NCBI GenBank assembly: GCA_963850345.1
Contig: CAWKKW010000005.1
Location: 310,001-374,000, forward strand
Length of the DNA stretch: 64,000 nucleotides
Reading direction: 5' to 3'
Origin: CAWKKW01 sp963850345
Lineage (GTDB): Bacteria > Acidobacteriota > Terriglobia > Terriglobales > Acidobacteriaceae
The position numbers and the translations under genes are program-made. Below are positions 18,841 through 27,363 of the stretch, one piece after another. The notes beneath the pieces are model-generated. The model made no database searches. It was not told the origin of the DNA and saw nothing but the letters and a program-made list of their open reading frames with translations. The first letter of the stretch is position 1; every line of letters starts with the position of its first letter.

Positions 18841-18950
18841 CCTGGCGATGCCGCCGCTCGCCATGCTGCTTCTGAACGAATCGCCGACTAACCGGGTATA
18901 GCTGTTGATCGATCTTGTCACCCGCCTTAAGCTTTCAGCTTGGCTCTCCC

Positions 18951-19150
18951 TTACAAGCCTAAGTTGTCATTCACGGCTACGGCGAGTTTTTGTTCAGAGC
19001 CGAGGTAGCGCTCCGTAGTTTGAATTGAAGTGTGCCCGAGAAGAACATTGATCGGTTCTAGGTCTCCGCCGTGCTTTCGACAGAGCTTTGCGCAAGACCG
19101 ACGTAAATCATGTGCCCCAAAACGCTCGATCCCAATCTCCTTCGCAGATT
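18951..19150 (-). pseudogene. Tyrosine recombinase (integrase) C-terminal remnant
   Basis: Reading the minus strand from about 19140 to the stop at 18951 gives KEIGIERFGAHDLRRSCAKL, then CRKHGGDLEPINVLLGHTSI and QTTERYLGSEQKLAVAVN. It contains the catalytic HDLRR, LLGHTS (His) and ERYLG (Tyr) blocks of a phage or integron-type recombinase in one frame. Upstream the frame meets a stop (TAA), and the N-terminal half is absent. The catalytic end is better preserved than the relic at 11270. The adjoining 166-bp repeat starts at 19177. Confidence 0.8.
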
Positions 19151-19176
19151 GCTGACTCCGAGGATGTGGCTGAGCA

Positions 19177-19342
19177 CCTTACCGATGACTGTTCCGGGTG
19201 GATAATTTCGCGTTGCTAGCGCTGAGATTCACCCGACGTTTGCCGCGCCACTCGAGGTTTCGCGGTTGTCCTTTGTGTATTCAATATCAGCAGAATGGAA
19301 GGGATAAATCTTGTCAAGACGGTACACGGCTATGTCCACAGC
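19177..19342. repeat. 166-bp dispersed repeat, copy 1
   Basis: From CTTACCGATGAC to ATGTCCACAGC this resembles 39075-39239 over its whole length, with long identical blocks (GTTTGCCGCGCCA, TTCGCGGTTGTCCTTT, GTATTCAATATCAGCAGAAT, ACGGCTATGTCCACAGC). Both copies abut decayed genes. Probably an end of an uncharacterised mobile element. The rest of the gap to 19752 shows no gene. Confidence 0.8.
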
Positions 19343-19752
19343 GGGGCCGCAGCGTCACAGCTCAACGTTGTCTCATCGAGAGCTTTGCCGACCAGTTACC
19401 AAATCGCCAGGATCGCTAGGAGCGCCGAGGTTGTATCGTCAAGTGCCCGTAACGTCCTATCGTTCAAGCGCATTCACAGATTTGTCTGAGATACAGCCGA
19501 GATGGTTCGGTGAGTGCATCGCGATCATGCGCCTTCTGAGTAAGGCTATGAACGCGTTTCACAGCAGGCTGAGGAAATACGAGGATGGGAGCAAAGTGGG
19601 ACGATGCAAGGCGGATGGAGCGTTAAGCGTACCAACGCATGCCTTGGGCATGCTCTGCTTAGGTATTTTGGAAAAAGGCTTTTATACTTGCCACTAACAA
19701 AAGTAAGCCAGCTTTGGCGGAGTTGCCGTCGGCGGTGGACGTCTTGCTCACT

Positions 19753-22048
19753 TCACGGCATGAGAACGGGAAAGGTCGAGGCTCCGCTCATTCCCAAATA
19801 GAAGTGGGCGATGCCGGCGAGGCCGAGCATTAGATTGGGAGTGTCACCGCCACCACAGCCGCATGGCCAGGAGTGGTCTCGCCTCCCATACCTCTCCATT
19901 CCCATCTCCGCCATTTGTCGCACCAACAGCAAGTCCCCATTACCTAACAATTCAATCGCGTATCTCAAGATCTCACTGTTCCCGGCCAGTCCATGACACA
20001 AGGAGAAATTGGCGGCTTGGCTCTCAATCTCGGATTTGATTGAGGCCCTGGTCACAGCCACTGCAGTCAGCGCTTCAGACCTGAAGCTGTCGTCGTTGAA
20101 GACCCGATATGCGTGCAAACGCGACAGGGCGATCCCGGGGGCACCGTGGCACCAGAAAGACACAAAGCGGGTTTGCGCCGTTGCGCTTCTCCGGCCATAT
20201 CGATTTCTGAAATCAGGCCAGTTCCGTGCGGCTTCGCTGAAGTGCATTCGTTCGTACTGAAAGGCCCTTTCAGAGGCCCGGCGATAGGTTAAGTCGCGAG
20301 TACGCTCAAACAGGCGAGCGAATGCGAAGCCTATACCCGCGGCGCCATGTGAAAAACCCGTCAAGTTGCGGTTGGTTCGAAATGCAAGCGGCTTCCACGA
20401 GTAGGCGTCGCCATGCCTTTCAGCGGAGCGCTCCAGGTCAATGGCAATGCGCTGGGCCAGATCAACCATGGTAGAACTGCCAGTCAGCCTATAGACTGCC
20501 AGAAGGCCAACAATGCATCCGGCAAGGCCTGAAAGCAAATCCGGTTCCGCGTCTGGTTGGGCAATATCAAGGGTATGTGCCAGCCGCAGTGACTCATCGA
20601 TCCATCGTTCCTCAGCTACCACCGACCCGATGTGCGCTGCGGCCATGGAGATGCCGGTCCAGCCAGTGTAGAGGCCGGGGCGCGAGGCCGGCGCAATCGA
20701 TTCAAGGCTGTTGAAGGCCTGCTTCAGGCACGCCAGCGCGGCGCCTCTGAACTTTGGATCTCTCGTGGCGGCAAACAGATCAGCAAAAAAAACGCCTACT
20801 CCAGCGGTTCCGCCATACAAATCGGGACCGAGTGTTTTATAGGTTATTCGACCGTTCGCTTGTCCATCGGTAGGCTCTGCCCCGAGCCAATTGCATGCGC
20901 CCTCGTGCCAGAAGGCGTCACGCAGAATTCGCTCGCCGATCTCCACGGCGGTGTCCCCGAAGTCACCCACGGGGGTTTTTCTCAGCACTGGGGATTGCAC
21001 AATGGCCCGCGCCGGCTTCGGGTCAGGAACTACGAACTGATACGAATCAACGGAGCCCGAATTGAGGTAAGGCTTCTGAAGTTCAATTACACTTTGGGCA
21101 AAGTAGCGGAGTACGGCATTGGTCCTTTCTTCGGTCCCGCAGCACATTGTTTCGTGCGCGTGAATTAAAGCGTTCGCCAAAACCCGGCAGCGCGACATTC
21201 CAAAACTCTCGTTGCCGTGCCCGGGATCTTCGGCCAGCCCTAAGCCTGGAGCCAAGCGCTTTGTGAATGCTGGTTCCATAGGCTTCAGAAACTGGCAGAT
21301 ATGAGAGTAAATCTCCTCAACGTGGGTGACGGCAGACGAGTAACTGCTCTTGGGAACATAGATCACGCCTTCATCGCATCTCGAGAAACCAGTTGGATCG
21401 TGGACAACTTTCAACCTGAACCGGCAGGAGCCCGAATTGAGCAAGGATGTGGCGAGAGACACAAATGGGACTGCCCCTTCCGAGCGCAAATTCCAGTAGA
21501 GCCGAACTAAACCGTCCGGCGGTTCAGAATCAAATGGATTGTCGCTGAGCGCCATGTAGAAACCTGGTGACATACCAAATAGATCCTTGGGATAGGGCAA
21601 ACACGCCATCTCCGGGATCGAAGTTATCGGAAAGAACTCCCTGGCCCTCCTCGCGTGGGACTCTCAGTTGGAGGCCGCCTTTGCTTACCAATAGTTCATC
21701 ACCCAGTACGCCCTGGGTTTGCCAGCCGGGTTCCAAATATCCCTTGCCCGCATTCGCCCCTGAAAGGGCCAGAGAGAACGAGTTTACGGCCTTTGAAAAT
21801 GTTATCCCTCGCCCCTCAGTGCCGGGCACCGCAATTCCCACGCAGTAAAAGTTGGTATAAAGCTTTGCCTGAAGCGCAGAACTGAGGTAGGAACGCATCA
21901 CCTGGGGCGTCATCCTCCGCAGCGTACGGGACGAGAGAGGTTCGCTGGGTGAACCAAACCAGGCAAACGTGCTGGCCGATGGGAAAGCGGTGGCCTCAAT
22001 GGCTGTTTGTAACTGGATCAGATACTGATTCCGGGAAATCGCTGACAT
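19753..22048 (-). pseudogene. HopA1-like lyase domain fused to LanC lanthionine cyclase, single frameshift
   Basis: Two frames make one protein of about 765 residues. The first (start 22048, GGAA nine bases upstream) has ALQAKLYTNFYCVGIAVPG and VNSFSLALSGANAGKGYLEPGWQTQG, typical of HopA1-family proteins. At 21591-21595 (CTATCCC on the coding strand) one extra base ends the match; the second frame resumes PKDLFGMSPGFYMALSD, VRLYWNLRSEGAVPFVSLAT and FTKRLAPGLGLAEDPG. From about 21000 a LanC (alpha/alpha)6 domain follows with GTAGVGVFFA, GFSHGAAGIGFAFA, FWCHGAPGIAL (zinc Cys), FSLCHGLAGN (zinc Cys-His) and PNLMLGLAGIAHFYL. In class V lanthipeptides a HopA1 protein acts as phospho-Ser/Thr lyase; LanC closes thioether rings. 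Here both are on one chain. As written, translation of the first frame ends at 21530. Confidence 0.85.
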
Positions 22049-23210
22049 CGGGATAGATTCCTAGTAAGTGAACCGCGGTCTCTAGCGGACGCCGCAGAAT
22101 GTTCAAACTGAGTTGGACAAGATTCGCGATGTTGACAGTGAAGTTGGGCGAATGCACCATTGCCTCGTAAGCAGTCTGGATAAGCCTGGCCGCCGAGAAA
22201 CGGGTCGACTTGACTAACCACTCATTGGAGGTCTGCGCGTCGAGCGCCATTCCTGTCCGATAGGCCTGCCATAACGATCTTATGGCCGGCTGGATTCTCT
22301 CCAGAGGATAGCGCGCAAGATTAACACTTTGGCTCACCGATTCCCTGTCGGTGTAAGGAATAGAAAACAACCAACAGCTGAGATAGTTCCCGAACATAGA
22401 CCCCAAATCCCAGCACGGATCGCCAAGGCCGGCAGTTTCCCAGTCGACCAATTTTATTTCCCACCTCCCTTGTGACCCTGCTTTCCGGATCACCATGCAG
22501 TTATCCCACTTGATATCGCCGTGCACAAAGTAGCTATGGTTCCATCGTGTGCGCAAGTCAGAGAGGATCGAACCGGCCGTCGGAGCTTTTTGGAGGGCTT
22601 TTACCAGTTCAATGTTGCCATGGCTGATCTCTCGTAACACGCGAAAGCTCGGGCTCGCCAGGGAAAGGATCCAAGGGGGGGCAGTTGTTACAGCAGATGC
22701 GCTGGACATTCGTTGCTTGGTTACTGTGTTCTTACCATGCAGATATGCCAATGTCTTACCAGCGACGCGAGCTAATGACTGAGAGAAGCGCCCGGACTTG
22801 CTTTGGTGCTCTCTCATGTCCTCGGCGCCTGTCAAAAGCTCTAAGACAAATAAGCCGGTCTTTGGGTCAATCCCAAAGCTCCTCGGTAAATAGCGAACTT
22901 TGCCATCCGCCCCGGTGTCCACGGCAAGAAGCCGGTAAACCTCGTCTTCGTGAGTCAGCAAGCTCGCATCTTCCGAACCGCTGGCCTGTTTGATGAAATA
23001 GGCTGGTCCCTTGTTGACCACCACCCTGAAGTTACGATTCCGTCGTGAGATGTCGGCAATGGTCACGCCGGATTCCACGACGGAGCCGGTCTCGAGCAGC
23101 CCTCGATCGATCAGCGAACGCAGGACCTCGAGTTGACTTAGCATGTCCGGGCAACAGCCTTGGCTAGATCTGGTGCGATGAGCCAACGACACCGAGTGCC
23201 GCTGGCTCAT
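21996..23210 (-). CDS. APH-fold kinase of lanthipeptide type
   Basis: 404 residues from ATG 23210 (AAAAGG seven bases upstream); ATG 23144 (MLSQLEVLR) is the alternative. It has an aminoglycoside-phosphotransferase/choline-kinase fold: NFRVVVNKGPAYFIKQ with the ATP-binding Lys, TGLFVLELLTGAED hinge, catalytic loop YFVHGDIKWDNCMV (HGDxxxxN) and IKLVDWETAGLGDPCWDLGS in place of DFG. In class V lanthipeptide and thioamitide clusters such a protein phosphorylates or helps dehydrate Ser/Thr of the precursor. It overlaps the HopA1-LanC start by 53 bases, so translation is coupled. The frame is open further upstream to about 23410 and encodes the Cys-Pro-Thr core described under the precursor. Confidence 0.85.
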   Translation of the reverse strand: MSQRHSVSLAHRTRSSQGCCPDMLSQLEVLRSLIDRGLLETGSVVESGVTIADISRRNRNFRVVVNKGPAYFIKQASGSEDASLLTHEDEVYRLLAVDTGADGKVRYLPRSFGIDPKTGLFVLELLTGAEDMREHQSKSGRFSQSLARVAGKTLAYLHGKNTVTKQRMSSASAVTTAPPWILSLASPSFRVLREISHGNIELVKALQKAPTAGSILSDLRTRWNHSYFVHGDIKWDNCMVIRKAGSQGRWEIKLVDWETAGLGDPCWDLGSMFGNYLSCWLFSIPYTDRESVSQSVNLARYPLERIQPAIRSLWQAYRTGMALDAQTSNEWLVKSTRFSAARLIQTAYEAMVHSPNFTVNIANLVQLSLNILRRPLETAVHLLGIYPDVSDFPESVSDPVTNSH

Positions 23211-23229
23211 GACGAGGCCTTTTGGCCGC

Positions 23230-23781
23230 TTAACACAATTGCCATTGGTAAATTTGCGGGCAGAGAGCGGCGAAAAAGTTTCGCAAAGGCCGCTTGGGCA
23301 GATTCCGGTCGGGCAGCCTTCGGTGGGGCAGAACCGCCAACTCGCTGTGGGGCAGCGCACGTCGGACGCACAGGGAACCAACGTCAGTGGGGCACAGGTT
23401 GACTGAGTCGTACTTCACTCTGGGGGATGTGGAGCCGCGAGCCGCGGTGGCGCTGGCCGCAACATCACCCGACAGAAATTCGGCTTGGACTTGTTTCGAG
23501 ACAGTCCGGGTGTGTTCGAGCGACGCACCCTTCTTGACCCACAGGAGCGTTCCTCCAAGGGCCGATTGATTCTCTGAAACTTCCTGGCTGTGCAGAATGT
23601 CGGACTTCGCAATCTCGACATAACTTTTCAGGTCTGGTGACAAATACAGTCGCCAGTAACCCGGGCGGTGGCTCTCTCCTAGAAAACCTTTGATAACGGT
23701 AACATCAGGGGGGTTCGCAGGGTCCGTAACAAGCTTCTGTATCAACTTGTCTGCTTTGAGAGGTTTCTTTTCGTCTGCCAT
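23230..23781 (-). pseudogene. Candidate lanthipeptide precursor with large leader, frameshifted core
   Basis: Starts at 23781 with GGAGG seven bases upstream. Residues 1-115 form a conserved-looking leader (KLIQKLVTDPANPPDVTVIKG, FLGESHRPGYWRLYLSPDLK, SYVEIAKSDILHSQE, LGGTLLWVKKGASLEHTRTV). Then follow a Ser/Thr/Ala-rich stretch and VNLCPTDVGSLC (Cys130, Cys138). Beyond this the frame becomes Cys-poor, while the +1 frame (23381 to about 23283) reads CASDVRCPTASWRFCPTEGC then PTGICPSGLCETF, with three CPT and one CPS repeats. The repeat pattern crossing frames shows a one-base change near 23365-23375. The +1 frame has no stop before the kinase, so the natural C-terminus is uncertain; a second indel near TGTGTTAAG (about 23230) would give a stop. 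It heads the RiPP operon. Precursor assignment is inference from position and core pattern. Confidence 0.65.
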
Positions 23782-24252
23782 TAGCTTTCCTCCGCACGTA
23801 GAGGCCCTATAGGCACAGCGGCGCCAGTTGCATCGTGGATTACAGGTCTGGCTTCAACCGAAGTGTCAAGGGCTAAAAGCCATTACCGTAACTCCATAAA
23901 TAATTGACACCCCTGGTGGCACTTTTACGTCCCCGTACATGCAGGCCCAACTTGCTTGACTCCTTAAAACTATGCGAAAGCCATTTTCAATTGGGCAGTT
24001 TGGGCTGTCATTTCCGCAATAAATCTGGCCCATTCTGTGCACTCGTCCTTAGACTGCTCACCTCGATTGAGTTATGTACGCGAGGGCATCATGATCGGCC
24101 AGGCGATATTGTTAAATCGAGCAGACGCATTGGCAACTCCCTGGCGGCGAACCATCATGTTGCTCAACGTTGCCGACGGCAGCATCTTGGCCATGAGTCT
24201 TCAGTCATCTGCTCTGATAAATTCGCGCAACCGGATCCCGGTTGCGCGAACT
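23782..24252. promoter_or_regulatory. Promoter region of the RiPP operon
   Basis: No gene is seen between the precursor and the terminator at 24222. On the minus strand, TTGACA about 100 bp before the precursor ATG is followed 19 bp later by TGTAAT, a plausible sigma-70 promoter with a long spacer. The rest is unassigned. Confidence 0.35.
24222..24250 (-). terminator. Perfect 13-bp hairpin terminator
   Basis: TTCGCGCAACCGG (24222-24234) and CCGGTTGCGCGAA (24238-24250) form a perfect stem with a 3-base loop, two bases beyond the stop of the minus-strand gene at 24253 and followed on that strand by AATTTATC. The strongest intrinsic terminator in the window; it separates the lectin pair from the RiPP operon. 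Confidence 0.75.
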
Positions 24253-24762
24253 TTAGGCTTTGCCGCCAGTTTCTTGTTCTGAGCGGGCGTGTTCAGCCGA
24301 GTGACTGGGTTTCGGAACAGCCGTCGCCGCGGCGGGCTCAGGCGCTGCACCGGACGTCGTCGTCTGGCAGGTTGGGGTGCCACTCGACCAGACCGCCCGA
24401 GGTGGGGCGCCCGTAGCCCGGAAGCGAGCATTTGGTTGCGTGGCAGCCAAACCGGTTCTTGCTCCGGGACGGACGACAACGGTTGGGCGGCCTGGCAAGG
24501 TCGGAACCATTCGCGACACGATTCTGGAACCAAAGGGCGAGGGGAGAAATCCCGCAGGCACATTGATCTTCGATCCGCGGCCCGGTGGAACCGAAACTGC
24601 TGGTCGGCTAAAGTTGACGCCAAGCAAACTGACGCTCGTATTGGAGCCTCGGCCGGGAGCGACGAACGGAGTTGGCTTAGGAAACGAAGGCGGTGCCGCA
24701 GTTTTGTGTTCTGAGACGCCACCTTTAACGGCTTGTGGTTCTTCGTGATGCGCCGACGTCAT
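24253..24762 (-). CDS. Proline- and glycine-rich hypothetical protein
   Basis: 169 residues from ATG 24762 (GAGAA eight bases upstream; the longer open frame overlaps the lectin gene and is not credible). No family recognised. The sequence is low in aromatic residues and has recurrent PGRGS-type motifs (FVAPGRGSNTSVSLLGVNFS, AVSVPPGRGSKINVPAG, TLPGRPTVVVRPGARTG), then Ala/Pro/Thr-rich sequence to the end. There is no signal peptide, one Cys, and it is likely disordered. It starts 25 bases after the lectin stop and ends at a strong terminator, so it forms a two-gene operon with the lectin. Function unknown. Confidence 0.65.
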   Translation of the reverse strand: MTSAHHEEPQAVKGGVSEHKTAAPPSFPKPTPFVAPGRGSNTSVSLLGVNFSRPAVSVPPGRGSKINVPAGFLPSPFGSRIVSRMVPTLPGRPTVVVRPGARTGLAATQPNARFRATGAPPRAVWSSGTPTCQTTTSGAAPEPAAATAVPKPSHSAEHARSEQETGGKA

Positions 24763-24787
24763 GGTGTTTTCTCGCTTTCTCCAACGT

Positions 24788-25132
24788 TCAGAGGACGTTG
24801 GTTCCCGTCGCCCAAACGGCGGTCGTGTACTGGACCGGGTAGTAGATGACGAGATTGCCGTCGTTTTGCATGTCCAGGTATGAGCCTGGATCGCCGTTCG
24901 TGCCCGACGCCCAGATTGGGTTGTAGTAGCCGTAAATGACCAGGTTACCGTCGGTCTGCATAATGCATTGGCTGACCGCCTGACCGTTCGTTCCGGACGC
25001 CCAGAGCGCCCGGTTCTGATTGTCGTAGACAACCAGGTTGCCATCGTTTTGAAGGAGGCACCGGAATACTCCGTCATCGGAGTAGAGCGGTACATCGACC
25101 GTGAATTGCTGCCCTGCCCATAGAATCGCCAT
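24788..25132 (-). CDS. Bulb-type (monocot mannose-binding) lectin domain protein
   Basis: 114 residues forming exactly one beta-prism II domain. All three mannose sites have the complete QxDxNxVxY motif: QNDGNLVVY at 28-36, QTDGNLVIY at 59-67 and QNDGNLVIY at 89-97, each followed by an aliphatic-W-A-S/T-G-T strand (ALWASGTN, PIWASGTN, AVWATGTN). There is no signal peptide. GGAAGGTG precedes the ATG. Bacterial members include lectin-like bacteriocins (tandem domains) and surface lectins; a single-domain form fits a sugar-binding protein that may oligomerise. Operon with the proline-rich gene downstream and adjacent to the RiPP genes. Confidence 0.9.
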   Translation of the reverse strand: MAILWAGQQFTVDVPLYSDDGVFRCLLQNDGNLVVYDNQNRALWASGTNGQAVSQCIMQTDGNLVIYGYYNPIWASGTNGDPGSYLDMQNDGNLVIYYPVQYTTAVWATGTNVL

Positions 25133-25968
25133 GGTTCACCTTCCTGGAAAGATGGTGAGGTGGAACAGCAAGGCGTTTCGAGGTTGGAAATTATTTGCGT
25201 CAACTGCAGCGGGAGCTAAAGCAAGAGCAGGTGAAGTGCAATGTGAAACAGCAACGCTCGACAGGCTTTTTCCCAAGCAAATGCTTACATTACGATCGCC
25301 GAACACGGAAGGACGGCCGAGACATCACCACCGATGCCGCACTTGCTGGGCCGCATGCAATTCGAGTGGCATTGTTTGGTGGAGTATTGGCATCGCCTTC
25401 GCACTGGTGTACTTCGCACTTGTCTACTGGCTGTTTCGGGGAAAGGTGCCGAATTTTGCAGGCGGATATGGTCAGTAGCTGATCGGAAGCTGCTTCTCAT
25501 GCCATCTCCTTTCAGTAAATCGCCGGGGTCCGCATCGCAGGCTGAAAGAAGACTTGTAGTTGTGAATACCTGCAGCCGTTGAGGTGGTTTACCCTTTCGC
25601 GACCTGGGTGCGCCCGGCCCGCTGAATCGAAGCTAATTTTCCGCAAGCCCTGCAGTCATTGAGTCGACGGGCGATTGGGGTCCGGTCGTCATCTTACGAC
25701 AACAGGGCGAGTCACTCGTTGAGGCACTATTCCGGAAGTCTCGGAGCTCCTGATCTGTGCGCGGCAACTCTGTCGAGTCAGGCCCGGAGACCTTAGCCGC
25801 CGCTAAAAAGCAACTGATGATGGACTTTATATAATCGGCCGGAGTGGGCCTCGAAGCTGGCATCTATGTGGAGCATCGAAGTGCTGAATACTTCCTACCC
25901 GGTCATCGATGTGTCGGTGGAATCTGTAGCAGCGTAGGGTTACGATAATCATCCAATAGCGTCTGTCA
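25133..25968. other. Gap without supported gene
   Basis: Between the lectin start and a possible small gene. A minus-strand frame at 25633-25863 (MPASRPTPADYIKS start) has no ribosome site and no family. Nothing else is recognised. Confidence 0.4.
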
Positions 25969-26133
25969 GTGCGGACAATATCCTTGTATGGCTGCGTAGC
26001 CTATTTGCTGGACATGTTGCTCGCCATTTGGCTTCTGTCTCTCGGGTCTCTTCTCTACTCTGTCATGCGTCACCCCATGGCCGCGATCTGCTCCAACTGC
26101 GGCTGGACTGTCTGGAACCATCAGACCGGGTAG
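25969..26133 (+). CDS. Possible small membrane protein with zinc-ribbon-like knuckle
   Basis: A 54-codon GTG frame: VRTISLYGCVAYLLDMLLAI, then WLLSLGSLLYSVMRHPMAAI and CSNCGWTVWNHQTG. It has one clear transmembrane segment followed by a single CxxCG knuckle. An internal ATG at 26014 would give a 39-residue version. There is no good ribosome site, and the frame could be chance, but helix plus CxxC knuckle is a common small-protein design. Confidence 0.3.
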   Translation: MRTISLYGCVAYLLDMLLAIWLLSLGSLLYSVMRHPMAAICSNCGWTVWNHQTG

Positions 26134-26217
26134 AAGAGTGTATTGTCCTGATATGGACAACTGACAATCACTGTTACAAGAAGGCCAACGTTCAGGCGCC
26201 TGCCAAGCGTATAGGAG

Positions 26218-27363
26218 TTAGTAGTTGAGGTTGTAAAACTGTTCCATTTGTTTGTATCGCATCCAACTCGGCACCCGCCGGATGATGGCATCGCGCGTCC
26301 ATCGCGCCACGGGGTTCTGCCAATGAGATATCTGCCCGAAGGTCCACGAGGCTTTTGTGATCCATGTTGCCTTCGCCATTCGGACGCGTTCATAGGTTCC
26401 GAGCGCCGCGGCAACAGAGTCTGCTTGCCCGCACTGTTCCGCCAGGACAAAAGCATCCTCGATTGCTTGCGCACCCCCCTGACCCAGGTTAGGAGTCATC
26501 GCATGCGCCGCGTCGCCTAACAAGACCACATTGCCTTCGGACCAGCGCGGAATTGGTTTGAAATCGAACAAGTCGGTGCGGATCGTATCCTCGGCTCTGG
26601 CGGCGGCGAGAATTCGAGGAATAGGGTCTGGGAATTTTCCATAAGAGTCGAATAGCCGCTGCATCCTCAAGCCGACTGAGTCCTCCAGGCCCGGCGGGGA
26701 TATCTGAGGGGCGAACCAATAGACACGCTTCGGCCCCACAGCGGCGAAGCCAAAGCGATCTCGTCCGCCCCATACCTCGCGGGAAGTACACGCGAGGGCC
26801 TTGGGAAGAGCGATCTCTGAGATGCCACGGAAGCACGTTTGGCCACTGTAGCGAAGAGTTACCTCTGGAAACAGCTGTGCGCGAACCCGAGAGTGAATGC
26901 CGTCCGCACCCACAAGCAGATCGGCGATATCTTCTGATCCGTCCTTAAAGTGTGCGCGGACATAAGTTGATTCCAGGGTGAAGTGAGTGAACTGACTTCC
27001 AAGATGCAATATCTCGGTTGGGATAGCGTTCGCCAGTATTTCGACCAGTTCCGCGCGGGTCGTAGCGATGATGCTGTGTCCTAACCGTGACCCTTGTTCA
27101 CTCAGCCTCAGGGAGGAAAGAATTGTCCCGTAGGCGTTTTGCAACTCAAAAGATCGTACTTGCCAACCGACCTCAGAGACGCGCCATGCCAAGCCAAGCC
27201 TGTCCAGCACCTGCATGGCGTTGTAGGGCATCACGATGCCTTTGCCCACCGGGCGCATTTCTGACGCGGCTTCATGAATGGATACATTCCAATTCTTCCT
27301 GCGGAGAGCAATCGCTAACGTAAGACCGCCAATTCCACCGCCGATGACCACCGCTCTGGGCAT
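26218..27363 (-). CDS. FAD-dependent monooxygenase (PHBH fold)
   Basis: 381 residues, typical length. Motifs in order: AVVIGGGIGGLTLAIALRRKNWNVSIHE (FAD ADP-binding GxGxxG and acidic end), the ADLLVGADGIHSRVR DG motif, and VVLLGDAAHAMTPNLGQGGAQAIEDA (GD motif for the flavin ribityl/pyrophosphate). The C-terminal WMRYKQMEQFYNLNY tail resembles zeaxanthin-epoxidase-like and salicylate hydroxylase-like enzymes. It hydroxylates or epoxidises an aromatic or polyketide substrate using NAD(P)H and O2 in the cytoplasm. It is the only gene of its strand group, and no pathway partner is visible, so the substrate is open. Confidence 0.92.
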   Translation of the reverse strand: MPRAVVIGGGIGGLTLAIALRRKNWNVSIHEAASEMRPVGKGIVMPYNAMQVLDRLGLAWRVSEVGWQVRSFELQNAYGTILSSLRLSEQGSRLGHSIIATTRAELVEILANAIPTEILHLGSQFTHFTLESTYVRAHFKDGSEDIADLLVGADGIHSRVRAQLFPEVTLRYSGQTCFRGISEIALPKALACTSREVWGGRDRFGFAAVGPKRVYWFAPQISPPGLEDSVGLRMQRLFDSYGKFPDPIPRILAAARAEDTIRTDLFDFKPIPRWSEGNVVLLGDAAHAMTPNLGQGGAQAIEDAFVLAEQCGQADSVAAALGTYERVRMAKATWITKASWTFGQISHWQNPVARWTRDAIIRRVPSWMRYKQMEQFYNLNY

